64,000 nucleotides of DNA from Morella rubra (lineage: Eukaryota > Streptophyta > Magnoliopsida > Fagales > Myricaceae), in contig CM025855.1 in assembly GCA_003952965.2 (NCBI GenBank), forward strand, positions 22,372,450-22,436,449, written 5' to 3'. The notes under the pieces are model-generated. The model was not told where the DNA came from and made no database searches. It saw nothing but the letters and a program-made list of their open reading frames with translations. The translations under genes were made by a program, and so were the position numbers. Of the stretch, positions 34,581-46,888 are shown piece after piece. The stretch's first letter is position 1. The number at the start of each line of letters is the position of its first letter.

Positions 34581-35906
34581 ACTAGTTTCCTTTGTATCTT
34601 TTACGTGGAGCGCTTAAGGCCTTTGGATCCTCTTTTGGGTGAGACATTGGTATTGATCAGATTTCAGGAAGTAGCCACTAGGGTTTGGATTCAGTCCAGA
34701 TCCAAGGTCTAGATTTAATTCTCCAAATTCAACGATAGATATGCTGCCACCTCATTTAATGTGGCCTATCTATTGCCGGCTCGGCTCGGCTCGGCTCGGC
34801 TCAACTCTTCGCTGAGCCGGCTAGGCGCGCGTCAGACTCTCTTTTTTGGCCTCCACAACTGTAGCAGTCGGATCATTACAACTTATGTGCGACTACACCT
34901 TCAACCGTTACGGCACGAACACGCGTTTTCATCCATTTTATTCCAAAATTTCTCATTTCGAAATCTCCAACCTCTAAATCCCTAGACTTGACAAAACCAA
35001 AAAGGGTTAGAAGGCTCTCATTGTCTCTACTTCAGAAGTTATTCTCTTCCTTTTCTTGGGTGAGTTTCAAAAGTATCCGTTTCGGCTTGTTTTTAAACTT
35101 CTTGTCTCTTTTGAGTTGCTTAGTTTGTATGTATTCACTTAAAGAGAGAGAGAATCCAACGGTTTATGTTTTATTCTTTCTACTAAGTTGCTCAGTTTGT
35201 ATGTATTCGAGTAAACAGAGAGAATTTGATGCTTCTTATTTGTAGCTTCTTATTTGTATTCAGATATTTACTGCGACAGTGAGAGTAAATGAGAGAGAAA
35301 GTCCGATGTTTTTTGTTTGTATTTTTATATTGTATGATGTCACACTCCGAAAGTGAGATTATTTAAAAAGTATGTGGTCTGACACTAGTGGTCTGACTGA
35401 CTTTAAAATGATTTTATTGTGAATGAGTTTGTGGTCTGGTGCTAGTAGTTTAACTCTAAAATGGTTTAATGTGTGAGTGAGTTTGTTGTCAATTTGTATC
35501 TACTTAGTGAACATTCACAACAAACCAAATTACAAAAAAATTAAATGGCAAAGATGTGGTCCGAAAGGTGACATCTATCTGCAAGCTGCCTATTAGTCTC
35601 CTCCTTCTCATTCCTTTAAGAAAATTCTCTCTACCTATCTAGCCCTAGTGGTCTTACTCTAAAATAATGGCTACAAGGAATTTAGAAAACACTCATAGGC
35701 AAGAAAAGCCACCAAATGATCTTTGTTCTCTGACTTTGCTAGCTAACCACTAGACCAATATTTATTTCGCAAACTTATACATATTCATGGATTTATTTGC
35801 TTATCAGTTTTTGCATGCAAGTGTTATTTTTTTACATTTTTGGAAGTTCATTAAAAAATGGAGACTATACTTTTATGATAAGCAAAGGGAAGGAAGAAAA
35901 AAGAAA
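34581..35906. other. Non-genic region with microsatellite and local duplications
   Basis: (CGGCT)5 lies at 34777-34802. The stretch 34900-35060 looks like a plant 5' leader (pyrimidine-rich, short ORFs), but no coding sequence follows. AGTTTGTATGTATTC recurs near 35125 and 35198 beside AGAGAGAGA-type runs. No gene called. Confidence 0.35.
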
Positions 35907-36276
35907 GGGGTAAATACACTTTTCACCCTCAAACTCCCATGAATTTAATACTTTGCACCCTAAACTACAACTTTTATTACATTTCACCATTTGACTACCA
36001 ATCTTAGACACTTTGCACCCTCCAACAACCAATGTTAAACATTTTGCACCCTTTGTTCGACAATAATAGCCCCGAAAATTTAATGAATTGACAACAATGC
36101 CTTAAATATATGCAAAGTGGGTCAAGAGCATTATCGTCATTTTAGTCTAAAAATTTGACAGAGGGTGCAAAGTGTCTAAGATTGGTAGTTAGAGGGTGAA
36201 ATGTAACAAAAGTGGTAGTTTAGGGTGTAAAGTGCAAAACTTATGGTAGTTCGTGGGTGAAAAATGTATTTACCCC
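35907..36276. mobile_element. Mutator-type MITE, 370 bp, 9-bp TSD
   Basis: Starts GGGGTAAATACACTTTTCACCC and ends GGGTGAAAAATGTATTTACC(CC), long inverted repeats throughout (TTTGCACCCT / AGGGTGCAAA modules). It is flanked by perfect AAAAAGAAA duplications (35898-35906 and 36277-36285). A 9-bp TSD fits Mutator-like transposons. No coding capacity. Relatives are at 51316-51693 and 62061-62110. Confidence 0.9.
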
Positions 36277-36999
36277 AAAAAGAAAACCTATAATTTCACC
36301 TTTTATTGGTAGACACAAATATATAATGGTTATTTTAGTTTATATTTCTAAACTTGATCATTGTCTGAAAACTATTATAAGCACCAATTTATAGAAAGTA
36401 ATATATATTTTTTTTCCTTTAAAGTTATCAACACAAATATATAGTGGTTTTTATACTGGTACAATAGTTATGCAATTAATACCGGGTTTAGCATCCGCAA
36501 GAATGACTCATGCAAGAATAAAAAAACAGGGTACGTTACAAGCTGAATGTTTGTTTGTAGCAAAGAAGGATTCATAAGAACAAAAGATCCCCAGGTGCTG
36601 GTACAGAAGGAATGACAAAATAAAAGGACCGAGTGTCTTGCTTGTTTCACTATTTAGTTGCAGCTGAGTGAGAAGTGTTGCACGTTTGATTAGTGTGTAT
36701 AACATAACCATGAACTAGCTACGCCATCGAAAGCCCACCTGCTCCGCTCACATAGAAGTATCAATGAAGTGTAGTGCCTCGAGGTAGATGATGCAGAGAG
36801 AGCCGGGATTCGGTCGAAGCTAGCACATGATTTGATGGTAGCTCAGGCAGGGGGTACAGAACAGTTGAGATTCACTCGAGCGTTCCTGAAAAACTATTTG
36901 AGTAGTAGAAAAAGTAAAACATGAAGGTTGGGATATGTGGTGTTCTTTTAAATTGGTTTGGGGATCAGCACCAAAAGAGTTCATAGTTATTCTTCAGGA
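36277..36999. other. Non-genic, leading into the transposase remnant
   Basis: AT-rich, no supported gene. Sequence from about 36870 may be a very decayed upstream part of the FAR1/MULE remnant, but no frame is convincing. Confidence 0.3.
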
Positions 37000-38135
37000 T
37001 TATGTTAGATGATGATGATTGCATGACCAATGTCTTTTGGTCTGACAACAGACTTACAAAATGACTATGCACTCTTTGGGGACTTCGTTTCATTTGATAC
37101 TACGTACATGACAAACGACAAGCACAGACCACTAGGTGTATTTGTGGGAGTGAATCATCATAGGAAGAGTGTAGTATTCGTGGCATGCCTATTGTTTGAT
37201 GAGACGGCTTAATCATTCCAGTGGTTGTTTGAGACATTTGTCGAGTGTAGAGACGGAAAGGCACCTCAGTCTCTCTTTACTTATCAAGATGCAGCATGCT
37301 TGCTGCAATCCCCAATGCCTTGCCAGACACTTCATTTCCTTTGTGTATTCAACAAAATGCACTCAAGAATCTTGGTTCATTGTTTGGCGATAGAGAGTTC
37401 AAGAGGGATTGGGACAGATTTCTTTTAGATAGTGACGTGGACGATTTTGAGGCTGCTTGGTTTAAGATGATTGATGTTCATGATCTCTATGGCAACGAGT
37501 GGCTGCAAAAGATATATGAGAAACACAAGAAGGGGACCTCAACTTATGTTAGAAGTATTTTTTTGCAGGTAAAAGGATTACACAATTAAGTGAAAGTTTC
37601 AACATAACCTTGCGTCGCTACTTGAAGTTGTAATGAACATGGCCAGATTTTTCCAATATTTTCAACAAGCAATTAATAACATCAAGTACAAAGAGCTTAA
37701 ATCTAACTTTCAGATGCTCAACAAGTTGCCTATTTTAAGGGTGGAGGACCCGATATGTAACCACGCATATGAAATTTACACCCCAAGTGTTTTGGCCTTT
37801 TTTTTGGAACAATGGAAAAAAAAAATTTTTGTTTCATTTCGATTGTCAGAGAAAGGTGTTTGGCTCTGAAGAGATTTCTTTACATGTTTGTAGTCAGCAC
37901 CCATCCCATATATGTACACTGGCCAAGCGACATGTTGTCACCACCACAAATGAGTTTCATAAATGTAGTTGTAGATACATCGAGTATGTTGGTATAATCT
38001 GCTGCCACATCATCTGGGTGTTGAGACAGAGGCTGACTTGCTTCGCAATTCCTGAAGACTGCATTCTTGAACGATGGGTGAACGCTAAAAGCAAGGGCAA
38101 CATCAGTTCAAAGATCCATTCCAAGCACACAGGGT
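37000..38135 (+). pseudogene. FAR1/FHY3-like (MULE-derived) transposase domain, frameshifted
   Basis: Reading plus-strand frames in order: LDDDDCMTNVFWSDNRLTK (37005), frameshift, DYALFGDFVSFDTTYMTND, RPLGVFVGVNHHRKSVVF; then QWLFETFVECRDGKAPQS; NLGSLFGDREFKRDW and DVDDFEAAWFKMI, YGNEWLQKIYE; MARFFQYFQQAIN with VEDPICNHAYEIYTPSV; and a SWIM zinc finger at about 37955-38020 (CSCRYIEYVGIICCHII) with CILERWV. This is the MULE transposase plus SWIM order of FAR1-related proteins, transcription factors domesticated from Mutator-like transposases. The N-terminal FAR1 DNA-binding domain was not found, and there are at least four frame breaks and an in-frame TAA, so this is a relic. Confidence 0.8.
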
Positions 38136-39037
38136 GATCCGAATTTAGAAAGACCAGCCAACCAGGAGATACATGAATCTCTACGCCTCTGCGATATCGA
38201 AATATGAAGATACGTCGGAAGCGTGGGAGGTCTTCCTACGTTATTACTACAATATGATCAATGAACTTCAGCAGCAATGCTTTCCACACAGATGTGCGAT
38301 GTAGAAGTTACAGGTGGAGCACCAATGGGAGATGAATCTCTAGCTATCCTAGCTGCAACTGCAAAGGGGTTCAAGGCAAGACAACCCAAGCATCGAGGCA
38401 AAAAAGGCTGAAAAGCGCAATCAAACTAATCAAATCGTTGCAGGGCGGTCGTATCAGTGGCACATCATCTCACTTACAGTTAGAGAAAGAGACAGAGGTA
38501 CTATCCTACACCATTTCTCAATTTTCAGAACTTAGACTCTCTTCATATACTATAGATTTTTTATTTCCTTACAGGGGTTGACTGACGGCGAGGAACAATC
38601 ACAATGTGGACGGTTTAAGAGCCTCGGCAACTTCTAGAATATTTCTTTATGGTAGAATATTATATTTTACTATTTCATTAAAATTTTTGATTTGGTGATC
38701 ATAGTTCTGTTAACCGAGCCTTTTCTGTTTTTCTTGGCAGTAGTGATGTCTGATGTAGAGACAAAAAGCATGTTGGCAGATTTTTTTTGGGATTTTTTTT
38801 TTTTAATTTCAGCAAATGGGTGATAAGCATATATTTTTTCTTGTACAATATAAAAGTATGTTATATGCACGCCATTCTTAAAATTGCACATTATTTTGTA
38901 CCTTTTACTAAATTATGCGATATGATTATAAGATTCAAATATATCTAGACATCCATAGAAGCACAACATTTTTTGTGATGAGCCGGAGTAAATTTGCATC
39001 GTAAGTTAGGCTGGAAGTTGAAGGCTTCTGACAAAAA
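38136..39037. other. Non-genic 3' flank of the transposase remnant
   Basis: 38140-38640 may be the decayed C-terminal tail of the FAR1-like relic (charged, RQPKHRGKKG), then AT-rich DNA. No independent gene seen. Confidence 0.3.
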
Positions 39038-40248
39038 TGTTGGTTTTTGTCCACAATCGATATTTTGAGGATTTCAACAAGTGGATTAAGTTTACAAAAT
39101 GAACATCTTCAAAGACAAAAACATTTTTATCAAAGAGCCAAAGACAAGAAGATTGAAGATCAAGAAGATGCAAGGAGCTCAAAAGTGAAAGATTTAAGAC
39201 CATTGGGTATAATTGTAACTCTTAGTTTCACTTTTGACAAGGATTTGAATCATACACTTGCATATCTTTCAAACCGTGCATAATCTTCTTATCATAAGTT
39301 TGACAACCAAATGCACCTTAAGTGTTTTCAAATCATCCCTATATAAACTCTCAAGCTTTGGTTATACTTTTGGGAAGTTGATTTTTGAAATTGGGATTTC
39401 AAAAAGGTAAAAAACGGACTTTTTAATTATAGCTGATGATGAACAGTATTATAGCGGTCTATGAGCAGTCAACATCTACATAAAGCGGTCGACTGGGCAC
39501 GTAAAACAAAAATTTTGACAGCATTCAAATTTTATGACCGTTGGGTAATGGCTAGTTGAAGCGGTCGACCGTACAACAGTAAAATTTTTAGATCGACCTC
39601 AAAGGCTAGAAATGACTAGTTTTGATATGTGGCCTATATAAGGATCTTCCTAATGTCTCTAAAACTCAAAGGACCACATATAATTTCTATAATTTGAGAA
39701 AGATCTTAAACCTTCTTATTCATATTTCTCATATCATTCACACAAATTACACTTCACATCCTTGTCATTGTGTGAATAAAAAGAGATAGAGCCTTGCATT
39801 TTCTTTTCCATTCTTTGAGCGAGTTTAATTCTTGTATCTTCCTATTCAAAAGAAGTGATTCCTTTTAGTGAGGTTGTTCACTAAAGAAGAAGCTTAGAAA
39901 GTGTATATCTCAACTTAGTTAGGTTGTGAGTGGTGAGCCCGAAAGATCACTTGGGTTGGGAGTGTTGAGCCCGGGAAAGCACTTGTAAGGTTCTTTAGAA
40001 CCTGAAAGCTAAAATGTACTCTATTTATGAGATAGTGGGAAAACCTTAAGACTTGGAAACAAGCTTGAAGGGTGGATGTAGGTAGGTTTGCCGAACTATC
40101 TAAAAATTTCGTATTTGCTTCTCTAACCTACTCTTTATATTTAACACTTATGTACTTATTGCATCAATACTTGCTTAAATACTTGTGCTAAATTATCATT
40201 TACTTCGCAAATACGATTTCGGGGGTTAAAACTGAAATAGTCTGGAAA
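39038..40248 (+). mobile_element. Copia LTR, plus orientation
   Basis: Begins TGTTGGTTTTTGTCCACAATCG at 39038 and is about 1.2 kb, matching the reverse complement of 43340-44561 over nearly its full length (for example GACAAGGATTTGAATCATACAC, GGTCGACCG, GAAGAAGCTTAGA, GGTGGATGTAGGT). The last ~70 bp of the LTR 3' end are missing where it joins a minus-oriented LTR piece near 40249. Confidence 0.8.
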
Positions 40249-40783
40249 CCCATGTCCTGGTCGACCACTTTAACTAGTCGTTGCCTAATGGTCATAAAAT
40301 TTGAATGTTGTCAAATTTTTTATTCTACGCACCCAGTCGACCGTTTCATGTAGAGGTCGACCGCTATAATATTGTTCATCATCTGTTATAACTAAAAATC
40401 CCATTTTTGACATTTTTGAAATCACAATTTTAAAAAACCAACTTTCCAAAAGTATAACTAAGACTTGAGAGTTTATATAAGAATGATTAGAAAACACTTA
40501 AGGTGCATTTTGGTTGTCAAACTTGTGGTGAGAAAATCATACACGGTTTGAAAGATATCCAAGTGTATGATTCAAATTCTTGTCAAAAGTGAAACTAAGA
40601 GTTACAAGGTTATACCTTATGATCTTGAATGTTCACCTTTGAACTCCTTACATCTTCTTGATCTTCAATCTTCTTGTCTTTGGCTCTTTGATAAAAATGA
40701 CTTTGTCTTTGAAGATGTTTATTTTGTAAACTTAATCCATTTATTGAAATCATCAAAATATCAATTGTGAATAAAAGCCAACA
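40249..40783 (-). mobile_element. Copia 3' LTR piece, minus orientation, truncated
   Basis: On the minus strand it begins TGTTGGCTTTTATTCACAATTG at 40783, directly after a polypurine-like tract, and runs to about 40250, where it meets the plus-oriented LTR inside the GGTCGACCG-rich region. It therefore represents the first ~530 bp of the 3' LTR of the element to its right. Confidence 0.75.
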
Positions 40784-43339
40784 ATCTCTTTTTTTTTAAT
40801 AAAGACAATAAATTGATAGTTTTGGGATGACTCCCCCAATCTTTTTGAATTGGACAATTGTTTCAAACTTGAGATAAAACATTAGTAGACATTTGACTCA
40901 TAAAAGGATAATACAATCAATATTCACAATCCAATTCAAAAGGAAAAATATAGTCATATAAACACATTTCTCCCCCTTTGTCACATCAAAAAGACAAATG
41001 ATGTAAACTTAGGTGGATACATAAAAAAAAAAAGATATGTGGATGCATTATCCATCAATATCTTCCCCAAATAAGCATTTTTACCAATATTCATTATATG
41101 ATTAAAGGGAATATATCAATATTTTAAAATTCTCCCCCTTTGTCATTATAAAAAGTGAGTACAAGAGTAGAGGAACAAAAATAATCATTTTCATCTAAGA
41201 AAACACCCAAAAGAATAATTTGGAATTTTAAATGATAGTCTCATTGAAATGGTATAGAGGATGACTAATGGGGACTCGAGAGTCCATCTCTATTACGATA
41301 GTAGCCCATCGAGTGAGTTTGTACCAACCTCTTAGCTTCCAATTACAATTTAAAGGTTATTATCAACTAAAAAATTTTAGGCTCACAAAATCTCATAAAA
41401 GTTCATGATTTATAAAAATATAATCTCAAAGATGTTCTATTTTGATAAATGCAATAAATATGTCAAAGATTAATACATTTGCAATTTTAAGATTAACAAG
41501 TAATCATCATAGAAAAACAATATCATCAATCAACAATTTAAAATATATTTTCAATAAAGGATTAGAAGTTACTAAAGGTCTACCCTTTAACATTTGTTCT
41601 CAAATGTCACAAGTCTTCTTGATAGGCAAGTTTTATCCAAGTACTCTTTATTGCTTCATCCTTCTTGAATCCTACAAAAGAATCAAGAAAATATTTTTGG
41701 TACCCAAGCTTTCTTGGGTCCTTCAATGTTAGCCTTGGTTCCTTTTGGAACCCATGTCTTTTTGAGAGTCTTGCTCCCAAGTTTCTTCAATGCACAATAA
41801 AAAATTAGATGTCCATCTTTGTTGCAAAAATGACATGTTTGAGTAGGTTTCACAAAATAAGTCTTAAAATATTTTTGATTATAGAAGGCTTGTAGCCTAA
41901 GCCACTTTTGTCAAAGACACATCTTTGACTATAAAGCATCATCTCAAGAGCTTTCCTTCCTTGAGTGAACTTTTCAAGGACTTTACTTTGATGAGCCACC
42001 TTTTCTTTCAAAACTTTGTTTTCTTTTTCAAAAACTAAAACTTTTTGATTCAAAGAATCATTTTCAAGCTTTAAATTACTTTGCTCACTATTCAAGGAGT
42101 CAAAAGTCTTTTGTAACTAAATAATGCTTCTTTTTCAACGTGTGATACTTTATACTAAGTTTTTCAAAAACTTCATGGAGCTCATCAAAAGTGTTTTCTA
42201 ATTCAATGTAAGAAGGTTTAGGTTCATCATCCGAAGAATATACCTCATCATCCTCAAATGCCATGAGGCACATGTTAGCATTTTCTTCATCTTTTTCTTC
42301 GAAGGAAGAGCTTTCATCATTATCATTCTATAATATCGTTTTGTATTTAAAGTTTCTCTTTTCTTTCTTTCTTTTAAGGAAGTTCTTGAACTTTCTAGTC
42401 ATCAAGACCATGTCTTCCTTATTGTTATCCTCATCTTTGAATATGGAAGATTTAGAGAGCGATCCTCATCTTCTTCTTACTCTCATCTTCATTTTCAAGC
42501 ATTTGGATCTCATGGGTCATTAAGGATCCAATGACATCATCTAATAGAGGTAGGTTGGTGAGGTCCTTGGCTTCTTGTATGGCGGTCACTTTGGCCTCTC
42601 ATGTCTTTGGTAGTGACCTAAGGATTTTCTCACCAAATCGGAGTTAAAATAAGATTTATCTAGAGCATTCAAGGCATTTATAGTATTGGTAAATCTAGTA
42701 AACATATGACCAATAGATTTCTTCGGTTTCATTTTGAACAACTCATAATTAGGGATAAACATACTTATTTTGGACTCTTTGACTTTGTTTGTTCCTGCAT
42801 GTGTAATCTCTAGATCATACCAAATTGGTGAGAAAAATAGATTCCTATAGATTCCTCGGGTTTCATTTTGAACAACTCATAGTTATGGATAAACATACTT
42901 ATTTTGGACTATTTGACTTTGTTTGTCCCTGCATGTGTAATCTCTAGAGCATGCCAAATTTCCTTAGCTTTTGTTCAAGAAGATATTCTATTAAATTCAC
43001 ATATATCTAAAGCACAATAAAGAATATTTATTGCTCTAGCATCCAAAGAGATTTTCTTTATGTCTAAGTCACTATATTCATTTTTGTTTTTTAGGGTTTC
43101 AATTTCTCCAACTTTCTTTGTGGGAACATGTGGATCATTCAATATGCATAACCATAAATCATAATCAAGAGATTGAAAGTAAATTCTCATCCTAGCTTTC
43201 TAATATGCATAATCACTACCATTAAAGAATGGTGACTAAGCATGGAAAGCCCTTCAACTTGAGTGTTGAAGCTAAAGGCTGCCATTCTAACTCAAGATTG
43301 TTAAATCTTGGAAAACGAGCACGAGGCTCTAATACTAAT
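40784..43339 (-). mobile_element. Internal region of a gag-only copia derivative (SIRE/Maximus-like)
   Basis: On the minus strand, directly after the 5' LTR, ATTAGTATTAGAGCC resembles the TGGTATCAGAGC primer-binding site for initiator tRNA-Met. gag follows (43285 to about 41690). Then comes non-coding DNA with two copies of TGACAAAGGGGGAGAA (near 40970 and 41135), a box typical of SIRE-type copia 3' ends, and an A-rich polypurine tract beside the LTR at 40783. No protease, integrase, RT or RNase H was found, so the copy is non-autonomous. Confidence 0.7.
41690..43285 (-). pseudogene. Copia gag, frameshifted
   Basis: Start ATG at 43285 (MAAFSFNTQVEGLSMLS), then frameshift into DYAY-KARMRIYFQSLDYDLWLCILNDPHVP, KKISLDARAINILYCALD, HALEITHAGTNKVKESKISM and PNYELFKMKP (UBN2-type copia gag). 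A coiled-coil segment (ENKVLKEKVAHQSKVLEKF) is followed by a zinc knuckle CHFCNKDGHLIFYC (CX2CX4HX4C, about 41800-41840) and KKTWVPKGTKANIEGPKKAWVPK. A shorter segment with TKVKESKISMF is duplicated near 42720-42790 and 42840-42930. Multiple frames; inactive. Confidence 0.75.
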
Positions 43340-44561
43340 TGTAATTCCTAAGATTAAAGCAACCCAAGAGGGGAGTGAATTGAGTTTCTAAACTTTTTTG
43401 ATTTTAAACCCCAAAATGTGTTTGCAAAGTAAAGGATATTTAGCACAAGTATTAAGCAAATATTGATGCAACAAGTAATAAGTGCTAAATGTAAAGAGTA
43501 GGGTTAAAAAAGGAAACACAAGATTTTTAGGTGGTTCAGCAAATCCACCTACATCCACCCCTCAAGCTTCTTTCCAAGCCTTTAGGTTTTCCTACTATCT
43601 TCCAAATAGCATACACTCTAGATTCCAAATGCTAGAGAACCTTACAAGTGTTTTCTCAGGCTCAATACTCACAATCCAAGTGGTTTTTCAGGCTACCACT
43701 CACAACCTAACAAGCTTGAGATATACTCTCTCTAAGCTTCTTCTTTAGTGAACAACCTCACTAAAGGAATCACTTCTTTTGATAGGAGATACAAGAATAA
43801 ACTCTCTCAAAGAGTGGATAAGAAAATGGAAAGTTCTATCTCTTTTAATTCACACAATAACAAGGATGTGAAGATGTAATTTGTGTGAATGATATAAGAA
43901 ATATGAATAAGAAAGTTTAAGATCTTTCTCGAGCTATATAAATGATATGTGGTCGTTCACGAGACCTTAGGAAGATCCTTATGTGGCCACATATCAAAAC
44001 TAATCGTTTCCAACAGTTGGGGGTCAATATGACAATTTTACCGTTGTACTAGTCGACCGCTTCAACTAATCGTTGCCCAACGGTCATAAAATTTAAATGC
44101 TGTCAAATTTTTTGTCCTATGCTCTGGGTCGACCACTCATAGACTGTATACACTATTCATCATTGCTATAATTAAAAAGCCCGTTTTTTACATTTTTGAA
44201 ATCCCAATTTCAAAAACCAACTTCCCAAAAGTAAAACCAAGGCTTAAGAGTTTATACAGGGATGATTACAAAATACTAAAAGACGCATTTTGGTTGTCAA
44301 ACTTGTGATAAGAAGATTATGCACGGTTTGAAAGATATGCAAGTGTATGATTCAAATCCTTGTCAAAAGTGAAACTAAGAGTTACAAGGTTATACCCTAT
44401 GGTCTTGAATTTCACTTTTGAGCTCCTTGCATCTTTTTGATCTTCAATCTTCTTGTCTTTGGCTCTTTGATAAAAATGATTTTGTCTTTGAAGATGTTTA
44501 TTTGTAAATTTAATCCATTTATTGGAATCATCAAAATATCGATTTTGAACAAAAGCCAACA
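43340..44561 (-). mobile_element. Copia 5' LTR, minus orientation, 1222 bp
   Basis: On the minus strand it begins TGTTGGCTTTTGTTCAAAATCG at 44561 and ends ...CTTAGGAATTACA at 43340, immediately followed by the primer-binding-site-like sequence. TG...CA ends and size fit SIRE-type copia LTRs. Confidence 0.8.
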
Positions 44562-44703
44562 ACCTTGACCCACTATGTGCGATTTCTTCTGCGATTTCTT
44601 TAAACCAAAACCGAAAAAGGGGTAGGATTTGAGGGATTTCGAAATGGGTGGGAAACTGAAACGTAGGGATTTGGGAAGAAATGGGTGGGATTTTTACCCA
44701 CTG

Positions 44704-44753
44704 CCGCCAATTCCACCGCTACTGAGCCCAAGTAGCAGTGGAATCGACGGCGG
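44704..44753. repeat. GC-rich hairpin
   Basis: CCGCCAATTCCACCGCTACT and AGTAGCAGTGGAATCGACGG(CGG) pair around a 7-base loop, with a 3-base bulge and one mismatch. It sits in a small GC-rich, non-coding patch (44690-45040) beside the copia LTR. Confidence 0.7.
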
Positions 44754-46688
44754 TGATTAAAAATCTATCCATTGTAGGGAACATTTCCTTTTCCCTATAA
44801 AGGTTTGACCCCATTCTCCTCCTCCCTTCCCACCCTTGGCCCCTCTTTAATGTTTTTTTATTTATTTTTTATGGTGGTGCAGTGAAGTTGCCCCTACCTG
44901 GCAACTTCACTACCACTGCTGCACCGCCCCACAGGGAAAAGGGGCACCACTATCGCTCCCACTCTTGCCATGGGGTGGTTACCTTAATTTAGTGGCAACA
45001 TCGATACCAGTGTCAGTTAAACCGACCACCGACAGCGCCTCTGAACAACCCTATCTCAACATATCTCCCAATGTATAAATAGTTTTCTCGTTTATTATAC
45101 AAATGTTATCTTTAGTAATATGAATATTATCGTTGTCTCATATTCAATTTTTTTTAATAAAAAATAAAAATTAGAGAAATTTGCCAAAGTAGTGGCCACT
45201 TCTCAAGCAATTGATTTTAATAGAAAATGGACCACTTGACTCAAGTTGTTCCAACTACACTACTTACGGTTGATCAAAATAACTACTTAGCTTACTGATT
45301 TTCAAAGTAACAACTAATACTTATAGGATGTCAATCATCCTAGCTCATTGGCAACACGATCTTCATGTGAAGCTTGAGTTCTAATCAGGTTTTGTTGCGA
45401 AATGTTCTTCATATTCTTAAGATGAAGAAAAGTTTGCTCTCATTGTTTGAATTGTTATCCTTTGGCCATTTTGTGATATTTGACCAAGAGGATGTGAGAT
45501 TATGTCAAAGCCTAAGACCATCAAGAATGCCGATCATAAAAGGACGGACTGAAGTCTACGCATGTGGTGTTAGTAGAACCAACATATGCACAAGAATGAA
45601 ACAAGCTTTTTGTTTGGGCTTTTTAGGAGGTGTTTCTGGACCTGTGGGAATAACAGAGCCTTTTAATTGACGGCATCGGAGTCCACTGGATAAAGTGATT
45701 TCAATGTGTCAAACTTAACTTTAGACGTGTTACCGAGGAGTACTGGACTGCAGGCCCATTACACCTTGTGAACTTTTTACCTCACTTCACTTGCATAGCT
45801 CTTTCTGTCTCATTTTCTAACATGCAGCTGTCTATTTTGCTACTTTGACAACTAGGTAGAGAATTAGATCAGTTCACATGAGAAATTTTAATTTCGTGTC
45901 ATCGAAGCATTTATTAAAAATACCCATCATCGGGTTGTCTTAGTAGTTAGGGTAAATCTAGAATTGTATAGATAATGCACACAATCCTAAGTTCGGTTCT
46001 CACAAGAATCATACCAAAGCCTCCTTTAAAGGGGGATTTGTGGGGGTGATAAGCTTATGCTTGCTCTCCGGGATTTGCATGTTGCGTAAGACCTCACAAT
46101 GTATTCAAACTGGGTCACGTCCATTCGAGCACAATGTACAGGGACGCCCAAAATTTCTCTCATCATATATATGGATGCATATGAGAGAGAAAGATTGCAA
46201 ACATAACCAAACATGTGTGATTTGTAGCACAAATAATGATGATAATGCGGAGAAAATAGAGAAAAGAGAGAGAAAATTCATGCATGAAGATTATACAGTG
46301 TGTTTACATGCACGGAATAGCAGCTAAATTTTCTCTATTTGAAAATGTTTAGGGTTACAAAGTATATAGTAAATCCTAATTGCAAGGAAAACTGAAAATT
46401 CCAATTTACTCCGTAGCACAGCAAGGGGATTATGCACCCAAACCCCAACAATCATTGTCGAATCATGGCAAACCAACACGTAATCATATGATCGGCTCCA
46501 TTCACCTCGCTCCAACAATTGAGCTTCATTCTCAAGCTTTAGTGTTACTTTTTTCCATCATGAATCTCACTAGCTTGTTCTGATCAAACAAATTGTGTTT
46601 TTTTTTTTATTTTTTCAAACTTTCAGTTCAAAAAGGTTTGGATTAGTATTGTTGCTGATTTTCTTTACAACTATGCTTAAAGTAAGTG
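44754..46688. other. Intergenic; one SINE-like motif pair
   Basis: No gene. At about 45928-46000, GTCTTAGTAGTTAGGGTA and AAGTTCGGTTCTCAC resemble pol III A and B boxes about 50 bp apart, so a worn tRNA-derived SINE is possible. I see no clear tail or target duplication. ORFs at 45374-45670 and 46040-46327 lack recognisable motifs. Confidence 0.25.
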
Positions 46689-46888
46689 CTTATAGGTAGA
46701 GTAAAAATGCATAGATTATTAGGCAAATAATTAAGGAGCAAAAAACCCACGAGAAGTAGAACATCTCCAGTTCAGTCCCTCTTCCACTTCCTGCATAACT
46801 TAATAGGCCAATAGCTCTGCTTATAGATGCCCACCTATTTGCAACTTCTCTACAGAGCAAGAACGTATCGGCCGGCCATGCGTACGTG

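Noticed and set aside
45374-45670. 98-residue plus-strand ORF
   Set aside because: No similarity recognised and no promoter or splice support; chance ORF is as likely.
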